A stretch of 64,000 nt of DNA from Ramlibacter paludis (GTDB taxonomy: Bacteria > Pseudomonadota > Gammaproteobacteria > Burkholderiales > Burkholderiaceae_C), in contig NZ_JAKLTM010000004.1 of the NCBI RefSeq assembly GCF_022012305.1, positions 1-64,000 on the forward strand, given 5' to 3'. Positions 36,731-47,174 of the stretch are shown here, piece by piece; the first letter of the stretch is position 1, and each line of letters opens with the position of its first letter. The translations under genes and the position numbers were made by a program. The notes beneath the pieces were generated by a model. It did not search any database. It had not been told where the DNA came from and worked only from the letters and a program-made list of their open reading frames with translations.

Positions 36731-37624
36731 TTATTGCTTGCTCCGTGAACGTTCGCGCTTGCGGCTGCTGGGTAGGAATTTGGCGATGACCTCCAGCAGG
36801 CGGTCCTCGTCGAGGGGTTTGGTCAGGTACTCGTCGCAGCCGGCGAGCGAGCCGCGCAGCTTGTCGAAGGGCGAGCTGCGGCTGGTGAGCATGACCACCG
36901 CGGTCTTCTTGATCGCCTGCTTGTTGGCCTTGATCAGCTTGCAGACCTGGTAGCCGTCGATGCCGGGCAACACCACGTCGAGGAACACGCAGGTGTACTC
37001 GCGGCTGCCGGTCAGGCCCACGGCCTCTTCGCCGGTCTCGGCGAAATCGACCTCGAAGTTGAAGGGCGCCAGCTTGGCCTTCATGAACATGCGCACCGTG
37101 GCGTTGTCGTCCACGACGAGCACGGTGTCGCCCAGGGCGCGCTTCTTCGCGGCCGCGGGATCCTCGGCGCCGCCGGCGGCGGTGCTGCCGCCGCTGGTCT
37201 GCGAGCGGCTCGTGCCCGGCGTGGTGGCGCTGCGGCCCAGGGGCAGCGTGCCTTCGTCGTCCTTGCGCGCGGCGGTGCCGGCGGCGGACGCCACGGTGTC
37301 CTCCAGCGCCTGCAGCAGGCGGGCCCATTGCAGCGGGCGGGCGAGCACGGGGAAGCCGAGGTCCTCCGGCGCGGCGCCCACCATCACGGCAGGAAGGTTG
37401 GACCGCTTGCTCAGCATGCGGAATTCGTTCAAGGCCTCCGTGTTGTCCGCATCCACGAGGTAGATGTCGGCGGTGCCACTGGCAGTGGTCGCGGGGTCGT
37501 ACTGCACGAAGCCGGGGTCGCGCCGGGAGGCCAGCGCGAAGATGCTGGCCAGCATCGAGCGCTCCACCGGGTTGAAGCCGATCACGTCGACCAGGTACTG
37601 TTCATTCAGGTTCACGGGGTCCAC
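36731..37624 (-). CDS. Response regulator with degenerate N-terminal and intact C-terminal receiver domains
   Basis: 297 residues. Residues 1-112 look like a receiver fold without its active site: DIYLVDADNTEALNEFRML occupies the middle, and no DD pair or proper phosphoacceptor context is present. A low-complexity Gly/Ser/Thr linker (about 113-165) leads to an intact receiver (166-285) with Asp172-Asp173, phosphoacceptor Asp216 in VFLDVVLPGIDGY, Thr in MLTSRSSPF and Lys269 in YLTKPLD. The C-terminus is a basic tail (SSRKRERSRSKQ). PilG-like receivers with PGIDGYQVCKLIK are common beside pilus chemosensory systems. Its first 13 bases overlap the end of the Ser/Thr kinase gene upstream. Confidence 0.88.
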   Translation of the reverse strand: MDPVNLNEQYLVDVIGFNPVERSMLASIFALASRRDPGFVQYDPATTASGTADIYLVDADNTEALNEFRMLSKRSNLPAVMVGAAPEDLGFPVLARPLQWARLLQALEDTVASAAGTAARKDDEGTLPLGRSATTPGTSRSQTSGGSTAAGGAEDPAAAKKRALGDTVLVVDDNATVRMFMKAKLAPFNFEVDFAETGEEAVGLTGSREYTCVFLDVVLPGIDGYQVCKLIKANKQAIKKTAVVMLTSRSSPFDKLRGSLAGCDEYLTKPLDEDRLLEVIAKFLPSSRKRERSRSKQ

Positions 37625-38522
37625 CTCTTGCCGGATGGGCCGGCGGGGGTCACGGGCGGGACGGAGGCTCCCACCAGGGCTGCCGTCCGTTCCAGGACGG
37701 CATTTGCATCGGGCAGGCGCCGCGTGGCGTCCTTGGCCAGCATCGCGTCGGCCAGCGGCTGCAGCGCCGCCAACGAAGGCGGCAGCGGCGGCACCGCGGC
37801 CACCAGGTGCTGCGACAGCACCTCCATCAAGGTTTCGCCGCGAAAAGGCGGGCGACCGGCCAGCAGTTCGTACATCAGCACGCCCAGGCTGTAGATGTCG
37901 GCGGCCGGCTGCGCGGGGGCGCCTTCGAGCTGCTCAGGCGCCACGTAGCGCGGCGTGCCGAAGAGCGCGCCGGGACGCGCCGCGGGGTCGCGCGCGCCGG
38001 CGGCGGTCACGAGATCGAAGTCGGCCAGCAGCAGCGTGCCGTCGGCGCGCAGCAGGAAGTTGGCGGGCTTCAGGTCGCGGTGCACGCAATTGGCGTCGTG
38101 CAGGCGCTTGAGGCCCAGCGCGGCCTGGTGCACCAGCGCCAGCACCTTGCGCGGCTCCAGTGCGCGACCCAGGTGGCCGGCCAGCGAACCGCCGGCGGCG
38201 TATTCCATCGCCAGGTAGGCCATGCTGCCCGCGCGGCCCTGGTCCAGCACCTTCACGATGTGGGGGTGCGCGAAGAAGGCCGCGGTTTCGTATTCGTGGG
38301 CGAGCGCGGTCGCCGCGCTGCGGTCCACCAGCTTCAGCGCCACCGGTCCTTGCCGGCCCTGCGCCAGCCAGACGACGGAGCGCCGGCCCTCGCCGATGCG
38401 GCGGCTGAGGCGATAGCCGCCGATCGCCGGCTGCACGTTGCCCTCGATGGATTCGGCGGCGACACCGGCCGCAGTGATCGCGGCCCAGTCGGTGCCGGTA
38501 TGGGAGAAGCCGTGGACGCGCA

Positions 38523-38523
<1 letters not shown>
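37612..38523 (-). CDS. Serine/threonine protein kinase with DFD in place of DFG
   Basis: 303 residues from the ATG at 38523, which shares one base with the stop of the upstream kinase gene (TGATG). The kinase domain covers about 36-290: glycine loop IGEGRRSVVWLA, Lys in VALKLVD, catalytic HRDLKPANFLL, then LADFDLVTAAG where DFG is expected, then GTPRYVAPEQ and DIYSLGVLMYELLAGRPPF. Keeping the metal Asp but replacing Gly by Asp does not necessarily abolish activity. There is no membrane helix, so it is cytoplasmic. Coupling to a second kinase and to response regulators suggests phosphorylation of chemosensory components, an inference. Confidence 0.9.
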
Positions 38524-40144
<1,621 letters not shown>

Positions 40145-40148
<4 letters not shown>

Positions 40149-40185
40149 TTGGTTACAGCATACAGCAGTGCTGCATTTGGTAACA
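40145..40185 (-). promoter_or_regulatory. Promoter/operator region of the kinase-chemosensory run with a 13-base direct repeat
   Basis: GCATTTGGTTACA (40145-40157) and GCATTTGGTAACA (40173-40185) are direct repeats with one difference, 28 bases apart; the first contains the start codon of the kinase gene. Read leftward, TTGTTA (a -35 candidate inside the second copy) and TATGCT (a -10 candidate at 40162-40157) are 18 bases apart. This would place the transcription start almost at the ATG, giving a leaderless or near-leaderless mRNA, which fits the lack of a Shine-Dalgarno sequence. A regulator binding both repeats would block this promoter. Confidence 0.4.
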
Positions 40186-40256
40186 AGTAGTGGGGCGCTA
40201 ACTAATTCACGAAGGACCCGACCGTAAGGGACGAGACGCGCCGATGCAACACGACC

Positions 40257-40406
40257 ATGGACCGATGGCGCCAGCGCCGTTACGAACGGTTCGCCTTGTG
40301 GGGATGTTGCGCCCGGCTCCGCGCCGCCGAGATGCCGCCGGCGGCGCCCCTGCACTGGCGCACCTATTGCTACGATGCCCTGCTATGTCCATCCACGCCG
40401 CCCTGA
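40257..40406 (+). CDS. Possible small ORF before the DUF2126 gene
   Basis: A 49-codon frame, too short for routine calling, starts with ATG at 40257, reads MDRWRQRRYERFALWGCCAR and ends 22 bases inside the transglutaminase-DUF2126 gene in another frame. Third-position G/C is high in this frame and lower in the competing frame that would extend the DUF2126 protein upstream. The product would be rich in Trp, Tyr and Cys. No ribosome binding site is seen. If real it could be a coupled leader peptide. Support is weak. Confidence 0.2.
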   Translation: MDRWRQRRYERFALWGCCARLRAAEMPPAAPLHWRTYCYDALLCPSTPP

Positions 40407-43400
40407 ACCACGTCACCCACTACCGTTACGACAGGCCGGTGACCCTGGGGCCGCAAGTGGTGCGGCTGCGCCCCGCGCCCCATTGCCGCAGCAAAGTCAT
40501 CTCGTATTCGCTGCGGGTCGAACCGGCCAGGCACTTCATCAACTGGCAGCAGGACCCGTTCGCCAACTTCCAGGCACGCCTGGTCTTCCCCGAGCCGACC
40601 ACCGAATTCAAGGTGACCGTCGACCTGGTGGTCGAGATGGCGGTCTACAACCCCTTCGACTTCTTCCTGGAGCCGAGCGCCGAGAAATTTCCCTTCGAGT
40701 ACGAGCCCGTCGTCGCCCAGGAGCTGGCGCCCTACCTGGCGACGGAACCGCTGACCCCGCTGGTGAAGGCCTACCTGGAGAAGATCGACCGCAAGCCGCG
40801 GGCGACCATCGACTTCCTCGTCGCCCTGAACCAGCAGCTGCAGCACGACGTGAAGTACCTGATCCGCATGGAGCCCGGCGTGCAGACGCCCGAGCAGACG
40901 CTGGAACTCGCCAGCGGCTCCTGCCGCGACTCGGGCTGGCTGCTGGTGCAGCTGATGCGCCGCCTGGGCCTGGCCGCCCGCTTCGTCTCCGGCTACCTGA
41001 TCCAGCTCGCGCCCGACGTGAAGGCGCTCGACGGCCCGAGCGGCACGGAGGTCGACTTCACCGACCTGCACGCCTGGTGCGAGGTCTACCTGCCCGGCGC
41101 CGGCTGGGTCGGCCTCGATCCAACTTCGGGCCTGCTGGCCGGCGAAGGCCACATCCCGCTGGCCTGCACGCCGCAGCCTTCGGGCGCCGCGCCCATCGAA
41201 GGCCTGGTCGACGAAGCCGAAGTCGAGTTCGCGCACCACATGCAGGTGACGCGCATCCACGAGTCGCCGCGGGTCACCAAGCCCTACACCGAGGAGCAGT
41301 GGAGCGAGGTGCTGGCGCTGGGCGCGCAGGTCGACCGCGAACTGCAGGCCGGCGACGTGCGCCTGACCATGGGCGGCGAGCCGACCTTCGTCGCGGTGTC
41401 CGACCGGGATGCCGGCGAATGGAACACCGACGCCCTCGGCCCCACCAAGCGCGGCTACGCGACGGCGCTGGTGCACAAGCTGCGCGACGAATACGGCCAG
41501 GGCGGCTTCCTGCACTTCGGCCAGGGCAAGTGGTACCCCGGCGAGCAGTTGCCGCGCTGGGCCCTGTCGATCTGCTGGCGCGCCGATGGCCAGCCATGCT
41601 GGCGCAACCCGGCGCTCTTTGCCGATGAACGCAATCCGGCGCGCTACACCGCGCAAGATGCCCAACGCTTCATCCAGCGCCTGGCCGGCCGCCTGGGCGT
41701 GACCGACCAGTACGTGCAGGCGGGCTACGAGGACGTCTTCTATTACCTGTGGCGCGAACGCAAGCTGCCCGTGAACGTCGATCCCTTCGATTCGCGGCTG
41801 GACGACGAACTCGAGCGCGTGCGCCTGCGCCGCGTGTTCGAGCAGAAGCTGGACACGCCCGTCGGCTACATGCTGCCGCTCAAGCCCATGGGGCAGGACA
41901 ACCCGGGGCTGGAAGGCCAGGGCTGGATCACCGGCCGCTGGTTCTTCCGCGACGACCGCATGTACCTGATCCCCGGCGACTCGCCGATGGGCTACCGCCT
42001 GCCGCTGGACAGCCTGCCCTGGGTGAGCAAGGGCGACTATCCCTACCTGGTGGAGCGCGATCCGATGGCGCCGGTCGGGCCGCTGCCGGCCTTCGATGCC
42101 GCGACCGGCCGACCCATGCAGGCCGCGGCGGTGCAGCGCACCGAGGCGCTGCGCATCTTCCAGGACGCGACGACAACCCGCATGCCGGAGCGCAAGGAAT
42201 CCGCGGACTGGCTCACCCGCAGCGCGCTCTGCGTCGAGGTGCGCGACCCGCAGCGCGCCAACGGCCCCAAGGCCGAACGCGAACATGGCGGAAAGAGCGG
42301 CCTGATCTACGTCTTCATGCCGCCGCTGGCGCGGCTGGAAGACTACCTGGAGCTCGTCGCGGCGGTGGAAGCCACCGCCGCCGACCTCGGCGTGCAGATC
42401 GTGATGGAAGGCTATCCGCCGCCGCGCGACCCGCGCCTGAAGCTGCTGCAGGTGACGCCGGACCCGGGCGTGATCGAGGTGAACATCCACCCGGCGCACA
42501 GCTGGAACGAACTGGTGGACCACACCGAGTTCCTGTACCAGGCGGCCTTCGAGTGCCGGCTCTCGGCCGAGAAGTTCATGACCGACGGCCGCCACACCGG
42601 CACCGGCGGCGGCAACCACTTCGTGCTGGGCGGCGCCACGCCGGCCGACTCGCCCTTCCTGCGCAAGCCGGAGCTGCTCGCCAGCCTGCTGCTGTACTGG
42701 CACAACCACCCGAGCCTGAGTTATCTCTTCAGCGGGATGTTCATCGGCCCGACCAGCCAGGCGCCGCGCGTCGACGAGGCGCGCAACGACCAGCTGTACG
42801 AGCTGGAGATCGCCCTGCGGGAGATCGGTCGGGCGCGCGAGGTGCATGGCGACGCGATGCCGCCCTGGCTGGTGGACCGGTCGCTGCGCAACATCCTGAT
42901 CGACGTCACCGGCAACACCCACCGCAGCGAGTTCTGCATCGACAAGATGTACTCGCCGGACAGCACCACCGGCCGGCTCGGCCTGCTGGAGCTGCGCGCC
43001 TTCGAGATGCCGCCGCATGCGCGCATGAGCGTCGTGCAGCAGCTGCTGTTGCGCGCGCTGGTCGCGCGCTTCTGGCGCGAGAGCTACCAGGCGCCAGTGA
43101 CCCGCTGGGGCACCGAGCTGCACGACCGCTGGCTGCTGCCGCACTTCATCTGGCAGGACCTGCAGGACGTGCTGGCGGAAACGAAGCAAGCCGGCTTCGC
43201 CATCGATCCCGCCTGGTTCGCCCCGCACTTCGAGTTCCGCTTCCCCGTGGCCGGCGAAGTCGCGGCGCTGGGCATGGACATGACCTTGCGCAACGCGCTG
43301 GAACCCTGGCACGTGATGGGCGAGGAAGGCGCGACGGGCGGCACCGTGCGCTACGTCGATTCGTCGCTGGAACGCATCGAGGTGAAGCTGAGTGGCCTGA

Positions 43401-43792
43401 ACGAGAGCCGCTACGTGGTCACGGTCAACGGCCGCGCGCTGCCGCTGCAATCGACCGGCGTGGCCGGCGAGTTCATTGCCGGCGTGCGCTACCGCGCCTG
43501 GAACCCGTCGTCGGCGCTGCATCCCACCATCGGCGTGCACGCGCCGCTGACCTTCGACCTGGTCGACACCTGGATGAAGCGCTCGATCGCCGGCTGCCAG
43601 TACCACGTCGCGCATCCGGGCGGACGCAACTACGTCACCCTGCCGGTGAACGCGTACGAGGCGGAGAGCCGGCGCATGGCGCGCTTCTTCCGGATGGGCC
43701 ACTCGCCCGGCAAGCTGGAGGGGCCGCCCGCCTCGTTCAACCTGCCGGCCAGCCGCGAGTTCCCCTTCACGCTGGACCTGCGGCGGCCCTGA
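40385..43792 (+). CDS. Transglutaminase-like protein fused to DUF2126 (circularly permuted glutamine-synthetase-like ligase)
   Basis: 1135 residues from the ATG at 40385; an in-frame ATG at 40244 would add 47 residues of poor coding quality. Residues 1-290 form a bacterial transglutaminase-like cysteine peptidase with Cys180 (GSCRDSGW), His229 (DLHAWCEVY) and Asp245 (GLDPTSG). From about 320 to the end is DUF2126, with GGEPTF (Glu332), EVNIHPAHSWNEL, GTGGGNHFVLGG and NTHRSEFCIDK. From memory, comparative surveys of amidoligases describe this domain as a permuted glutamine-synthetase-like COOH-NH2 ligase in a predicted peptide-tagging system. It heads a rightward unit with a metallophosphoesterase, a fused ATP-grasp/alpha-E protein and a second transglutaminase. 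Confidence 0.92.
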   Translation: MSIHAALNHVTHYRYDRPVTLGPQVVRLRPAPHCRSKVISYSLRVEPARHFINWQQDPFANFQARLVFPEPTTEFKVTVDLVVEMAVYNPFDFFLEPSAEKFPFEYEPVVAQELAPYLATEPLTPLVKAYLEKIDRKPRATIDFLVALNQQLQHDVKYLIRMEPGVQTPEQTLELASGSCRDSGWLLVQLMRRLGLAARFVSGYLIQLAPDVKALDGPSGTEVDFTDLHAWCEVYLPGAGWVGLDPTSGLLAGEGHIPLACTPQPSGAAPIEGLVDEAEVEFAHHMQVTRIHESPRVTKPYTEEQWSEVLALGAQVDRELQAGDVRLTMGGEPTFVAVSDRDAGEWNTDALGPTKRGYATALVHKLRDEYGQGGFLHFGQGKWYPGEQLPRWALSICWRADGQPCWRNPALFADERNPARYTAQDAQRFIQRLAGRLGVTDQYVQAGYEDVFYYLWRERKLPVNVDPFDSRLDDELERVRLRRVFEQKLDTPVGYMLPLKPMGQDNPGLEGQGWITGRWFFRDDRMYLIPGDSPMGYRLPLDSLPWVSKGDYPYLVERDPMAPVGPLPAFDAATGRPMQAAAVQRTEALRIFQDATTTRMPERKESADWLTRSALCVEVRDPQRANGPKAEREHGGKSGLIYVFMPPLARLEDYLELVAAVEATAADLGVQIVMEGYPPPRDPRLKLLQVTPDPGVIEVNIHPAHSWNELVDHTEFLYQAAFECRLSAEKFMTDGRHTGTGGGNHFVLGGATPADSPFLRKPELLASLLLYWHNHPSLSYLFSGMFIGPTSQAPRVDEARNDQLYELEIALREIGRAREVHGDAMPPWLVDRSLRNILIDVTGNTHRSEFCIDKMYSPDSTTGRLGLLELRAFEMPPHARMSVVQQLLLRALVARFWRESYQAPVTRWGTELHDRWLLPHFIWQDLQDVLAETKQAGFAIDPAWFAPHFEFRFPVAGEVAALGMDMTLRNALEPWHVMGEEGATGGTVRYVDSSLERIEVKLSGLNESRYVVTVNGRALPLQSTGVAGEFIAGVRYRAWNPSSALHPTIGVHAPLTFDLVDTWMKRSIAGCQYHVAHPGGRNYVTLPVNAYEAESRRMARFFRMGHSPGKLEGPPASFNLPASREFPFTLDLRRP

Positions 43793-43801
43793 TCTCGCGC
43801 C

Positions 43802-44569
43802 GTGGCCCTCCGCCTGCACCTCCTGTCCGACCTGCACCTCGGCGTGGCGGGCTTCGAGGCGCCGCCCACCGACGCTGACGTGGTCGTCCTGGCCGGCGAC
43901 ATCGCCCGGCCCGCGGACGCCGTGGCCTTCGCGGGCGGTCTCGGCAAGCCGGTGCTCTACGTCGCCGGCAACCACGAGTTCTATGGCGCAAGCCTCGACG
44001 GCACGGTGGCGCAGTTGCGCGCGCTGTGCGCCGGCACGCAGGTCCACCTGCTGCATGACGACGCGCTGGTGCTCGATGGCGTGCGCTTCCTGGGCACGCC
44101 CTTGTGGACCGACTTCCTGCTGTTCGGCAGCGGCGCCGGCCGCGAGGACGCCGAGGCAGCCGCCGCGCGCTTCATGCGCGACTTCCAGCGCATCCGCGTG
44201 CGCGAGGACAGTCCCGCGCTGCTGACGCCCGCCGACACGGCCGCCCTCTTCCAGCGCCACGCCGGCTGGCTGGAAGGGCAGCTGGCCCAGCCTTTCGACG
44301 GGCCGACGGTGGTGATCACGCACCACGCGCCGTCGCCACGCAGCATCCACGCCCGGTTCGAGGGCTCGCCGGTCAACGCCTGCTTCGTGTCGCGGGCCGA
44401 GCACCTGATGGGCCGCGACCGCGTCGCGCTGTGGGTTCACGGCCACACGCACGACAGCTTCGACTACGAGGTGGACGGCACGCGCGTCGTCTGCAACCCG
44501 CGCGGCTACCGGCGCAACGACGTCGACGAAAACGCGCGCTTCGACCCGGGACTCGTGCTCACGGTCTGA
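43802..44569 (+). CDS. Calcineurin-like metallophosphoesterase
   Basis: 255 residues from a GTG at 43802. The two-metal phosphoesterase motifs are in order: LLSDLHLGV, VVLAGDIA, YVAGNHEFYG, VVITHHAPS and WVHGHTHDS. It resembles small cytoplasmic phosphoesterases that cleave phosphomono- or diesters; the substrate is unknown. It sits 9 bases after the DUF2126 gene and 3 bases before the ATP-grasp/alpha-E fusion, all on one strand. It may therefore act in the ligase pathway, for example on a phosphorylated intermediate; that is inference from position only. Confidence 0.9.
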   Translation: MALRLHLLSDLHLGVAGFEAPPTDADVVVLAGDIARPADAVAFAGGLGKPVLYVAGNHEFYGASLDGTVAQLRALCAGTQVHLLHDDALVLDGVRFLGTPLWTDFLLFGSGAGREDAEAAAARFMRDFQRIRVREDSPALLTPADTAALFQRHAGWLEGQLAQPFDGPTVVITHHAPSPRSIHARFEGSPVNACFVSRAEHLMGRDRVALWVHGHTHDSFDYEVDGTRVVCNPRGYRRNDVDENARFDPGLVLTV

Positions 44570-44572
44570 GCG

Positions 44573-47173
44573 GTGCAACAATGCGCCCACGTGGACCAAT
44601 CCAACGACACCCTGTTCGGCGCCCTGGCCGGTGAGACGCCGGCCGCCCTGGCCGCGGCGCTGGCAGCGCCCGCGGCCGCGGGGCATTACGACGAATTGCG
44701 GGGGCGTCCCGCCGGGGCCCTGCCGACGCCGGAGTGGTCACGCTTCTTCGAGCTCCTGGGCCGCGAAGGCTTCGCCGACCTGAACCGGCGCACCACCAAC
44801 CTGCAGCGGCAGGTCCGCGACAACGGCATCACCTACAACGTCTATGCCGATGCGGGCGGGCCGCAGCGGCCCTGGTCGCTGGACCTGTTCCCGCTGATCC
44901 TCACGCCCGCGTGCTGGCAGCAGATCGAGGCCGGCGTGCTGCAGCGGGTGCAGTTGCTGGAACACATCCTCGACGACATCTACGGGCCGCAGGAGCTGCT
45001 GGCAGCCAACCTGCTGCCGCCCGCGCTGGTGCAAGGCCATGCCGGCTACCTGCGGCCCATGCACGGCGTGAAGGTGGCGGGCGGCCGCCGCCTGCACATC
45101 GCCGCCTTCGACCTGGCGCGCGACCCCGACGGGGCCTGGTGGGTGGTCACGCAACGCACGCAGGCGCCTTCGGGGCTGGGCTACCTGCTGGAGAACCGGC
45201 TGATCACGTCGCGGCTGTTCCCCGAGGCCTTTCGCGAACTCAAGGTGCAGCGCCTGGCCGCCGCCTACCGCGCACTGCTGGAGAGCATGACGGCGCTGTG
45301 CCCCAGCGGCGACGATGAACCGCGCATCGTGCTGCTCACGCCCGGCCCCTACAACGAGACCTACTTCGAACACGCCTACCTGGCGCGCTACCTGGGCCTG
45401 ACCCTGGTGGAAGGCAGCGACCTCACGGTGCGCGACCAGCGCCTGTACCTGAAGACGTTGAAGGGCCTGGAGCCGGTGCATGGCGTGTTGAAGCGCCTGG
45501 ACGACGAATTTCTCGACCCCCTGGAGCTGCGCGCCGACTCGCACCTGGGCGTGCCCGGGCTGCTGCAGGCCGTGCGCGCGGGCAACGTGCTGCTCGCCAA
45601 TGCGCCGGGCTCGGGCTTCCTCGAATCGACCGCGCTGCTCGGCTTCCTGCCGGCGCTGTGCCGCAACCGCCTGGGCGAAGAACTGAAGCTGCCGGCGCTG
45701 GCCACCTGGTGGTGCGGCGAGCGCGCCGCGATGGAGGCCGTGCTGCCGCAGGTGGGCCAGAAGGTAATCAAGTCGACGTATGCCGGCGCCGGCGCCGGCG
45801 CGGTCCTCGGCAAGTCGCTCACGCGGCGGCAACTCGACGAATGGGCCGGCCGCATCGTGCGCGACCCCGAGCAGCACACCATCCAGGCCTACCTGCCGCT
45901 GTCGCAGATGCCGACCTGGAACAGCGCGCATGGCGGCGCCCCCGCCATCGCGCCGCGCTCGCTGATCCTGCGCGTCTTCGCGCTGTCGGATGGTGCGCAA
46001 GGCTGGCGCGTGCTGCCTGGCGGCCTCACGCGCATCGCCACAGGCGACAGCGAGATCGCGTCCATGCAGCGCGGCGGCAGCAGCGCCGACACCTGGGTGA
46101 TGACCGAAGGCGAGGTCGACCGCACCAGCCTGCTGCACCACGAACATCCTTCGGTCGACACGCCGCATCGAAGCCGCACGGTGACCAGCCGCGCGGCCGA
46201 AAACCTTTTCTGGCTGGGCCGCTACACCGAGCGCACCGAGAACACGGCGCGGCTCGCGCGCCTGGCGATCGAAAGCCTGAACGGCGAGGACCAGTCCTCG
46301 CAGCCGCTCATGGCCTGGATCAGCGAAGTGGCCAAGGCCAACGCCCTGGTGCTGCCGGCCGTGCCCTCCGCCGCGCAGGCACGCCGCGTGTTCGAGCGCT
46401 CGCTGGTCGCGGCGCTGGGCGACACCAAGACCGGCACCAGCGTCGGCTTCAACCTGTGCGCGCTGCGCAGCGCGGCTGCCGCGGTGCGCGAACGCCTCTC
46501 GCAGGAGCAGTGGAACCAGATCGTGCACGCCGACAAGGAGTTCACGCGCGGTTGCGCGGCCTGGGCGGAGCCCGGCGCGCGCGACTCCGCCACCGTCGAA
46601 GCGCTGCGCGTGCTGGAGACGCTGTCCGGCCACACCGCCGCCATGACCGGCGCCCAGACCGACCGCATGACGCGCGACGACGGCTGGCGCCTGCTTTCGA
46701 CCGGCCGCCACCTGGAGCGCCTGGGCTTCCTCGCCCAGGCCCTGGCCTGCGCCTTCGAGACCGGCTCGGTGTTCGACGAAGGCGGCTACGAGGCCGTGGT
46801 GGCGCTCTTCGACAGCACCATCACCTTCCATGCGCAGTACCAGCAGCGGCACGACATTCCGGCGCTGCTCGACCTGCTGGTGCTGGACGGCGACAACCCA
46901 CGCTCGCTGGGCTGGGTGGCGCAGACGCTGCGCAGCCGCCTCGCGCGGCTGGCCAACACGCCCTCGGGCGTGATGCCGGTGATGGCGATGGTGGTGCCGA
47001 ATCCCAAGACCTGGACGCTGGAGGCTTTGTGCCAGCGCGAGGAAGACGGCAGCTACGGCGCGCTGCTCGAGGTGCTGCAGCAGTGCGTGGACGCGTCCTA
47101 TCGCCTGTCCGACGACCTCACCGCGCGCTACTTCGCGCACGCCGGCGACGGCCGCTACTCGGTGGGGGCCTGA
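44573..47173 (+). CDS. Fused circularly permuted ATP-grasp ligase and alpha-E protein
   Basis: 866 residues if started at the GTG at 44573; a GTG at 44591 is an alternative, and neither has a clear ribosome binding site. The N-terminal part (to about 500) is the permuted ATP-grasp ligase: RQVRDNGITYNVYADAGG, GYLLENRLITSRLFPEAF, IVLLTPGPYNETYFEHAYLA, and SSADTWVMTEG at its end. From about 535 the alpha-E domain begins with SRAAENLFWLGRYTERTENTARL and runs to the end. The separate genes at 20227-22681 correspond to its two halves. The fusion implies that ligase and alpha-E act as one complex. The second transglutaminase gene begins one base after its stop. Confidence 0.93.
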   Translation: MQQCAHVDQSNDTLFGALAGETPAALAAALAAPAAAGHYDELRGRPAGALPTPEWSRFFELLGREGFADLNRRTTNLQRQVRDNGITYNVYADAGGPQRPWSLDLFPLILTPACWQQIEAGVLQRVQLLEHILDDIYGPQELLAANLLPPALVQGHAGYLRPMHGVKVAGGRRLHIAAFDLARDPDGAWWVVTQRTQAPSGLGYLLENRLITSRLFPEAFRELKVQRLAAAYRALLESMTALCPSGDDEPRIVLLTPGPYNETYFEHAYLARYLGLTLVEGSDLTVRDQRLYLKTLKGLEPVHGVLKRLDDEFLDPLELRADSHLGVPGLLQAVRAGNVLLANAPGSGFLESTALLGFLPALCRNRLGEELKLPALATWWCGERAAMEAVLPQVGQKVIKSTYAGAGAGAVLGKSLTRRQLDEWAGRIVRDPEQHTIQAYLPLSQMPTWNSAHGGAPAIAPRSLILRVFALSDGAQGWRVLPGGLTRIATGDSEIASMQRGGSSADTWVMTEGEVDRTSLLHHEHPSVDTPHRSRTVTSRAAENLFWLGRYTERTENTARLARLAIESLNGEDQSSQPLMAWISEVAKANALVLPAVPSAAQARRVFERSLVAALGDTKTGTSVGFNLCALRSAAAAVRERLSQEQWNQIVHADKEFTRGCAAWAEPGARDSATVEALRVLETLSGHTAAMTGAQTDRMTRDDGWRLLSTGRHLERLGFLAQALACAFETGSVFDEGGYEAVVALFDSTITFHAQYQQRHDIPALLDLLVLDGDNPRSLGWVAQTLRSRLARLANTPSGVMPVMAMVVPNPKTWTLEALCQREEDGSYGALLEVLQQCVDASYRLSDDLTARYFAHAGDGRYSVGA

Positions 47174-47174
47174 C

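Noticed and set aside
40370..44686. A 1438-codon leftward open frame
   Set aside because: It is the complement of the DUF2126 and metallophosphoesterase genes, His/Arg/Val-rich and without family features.
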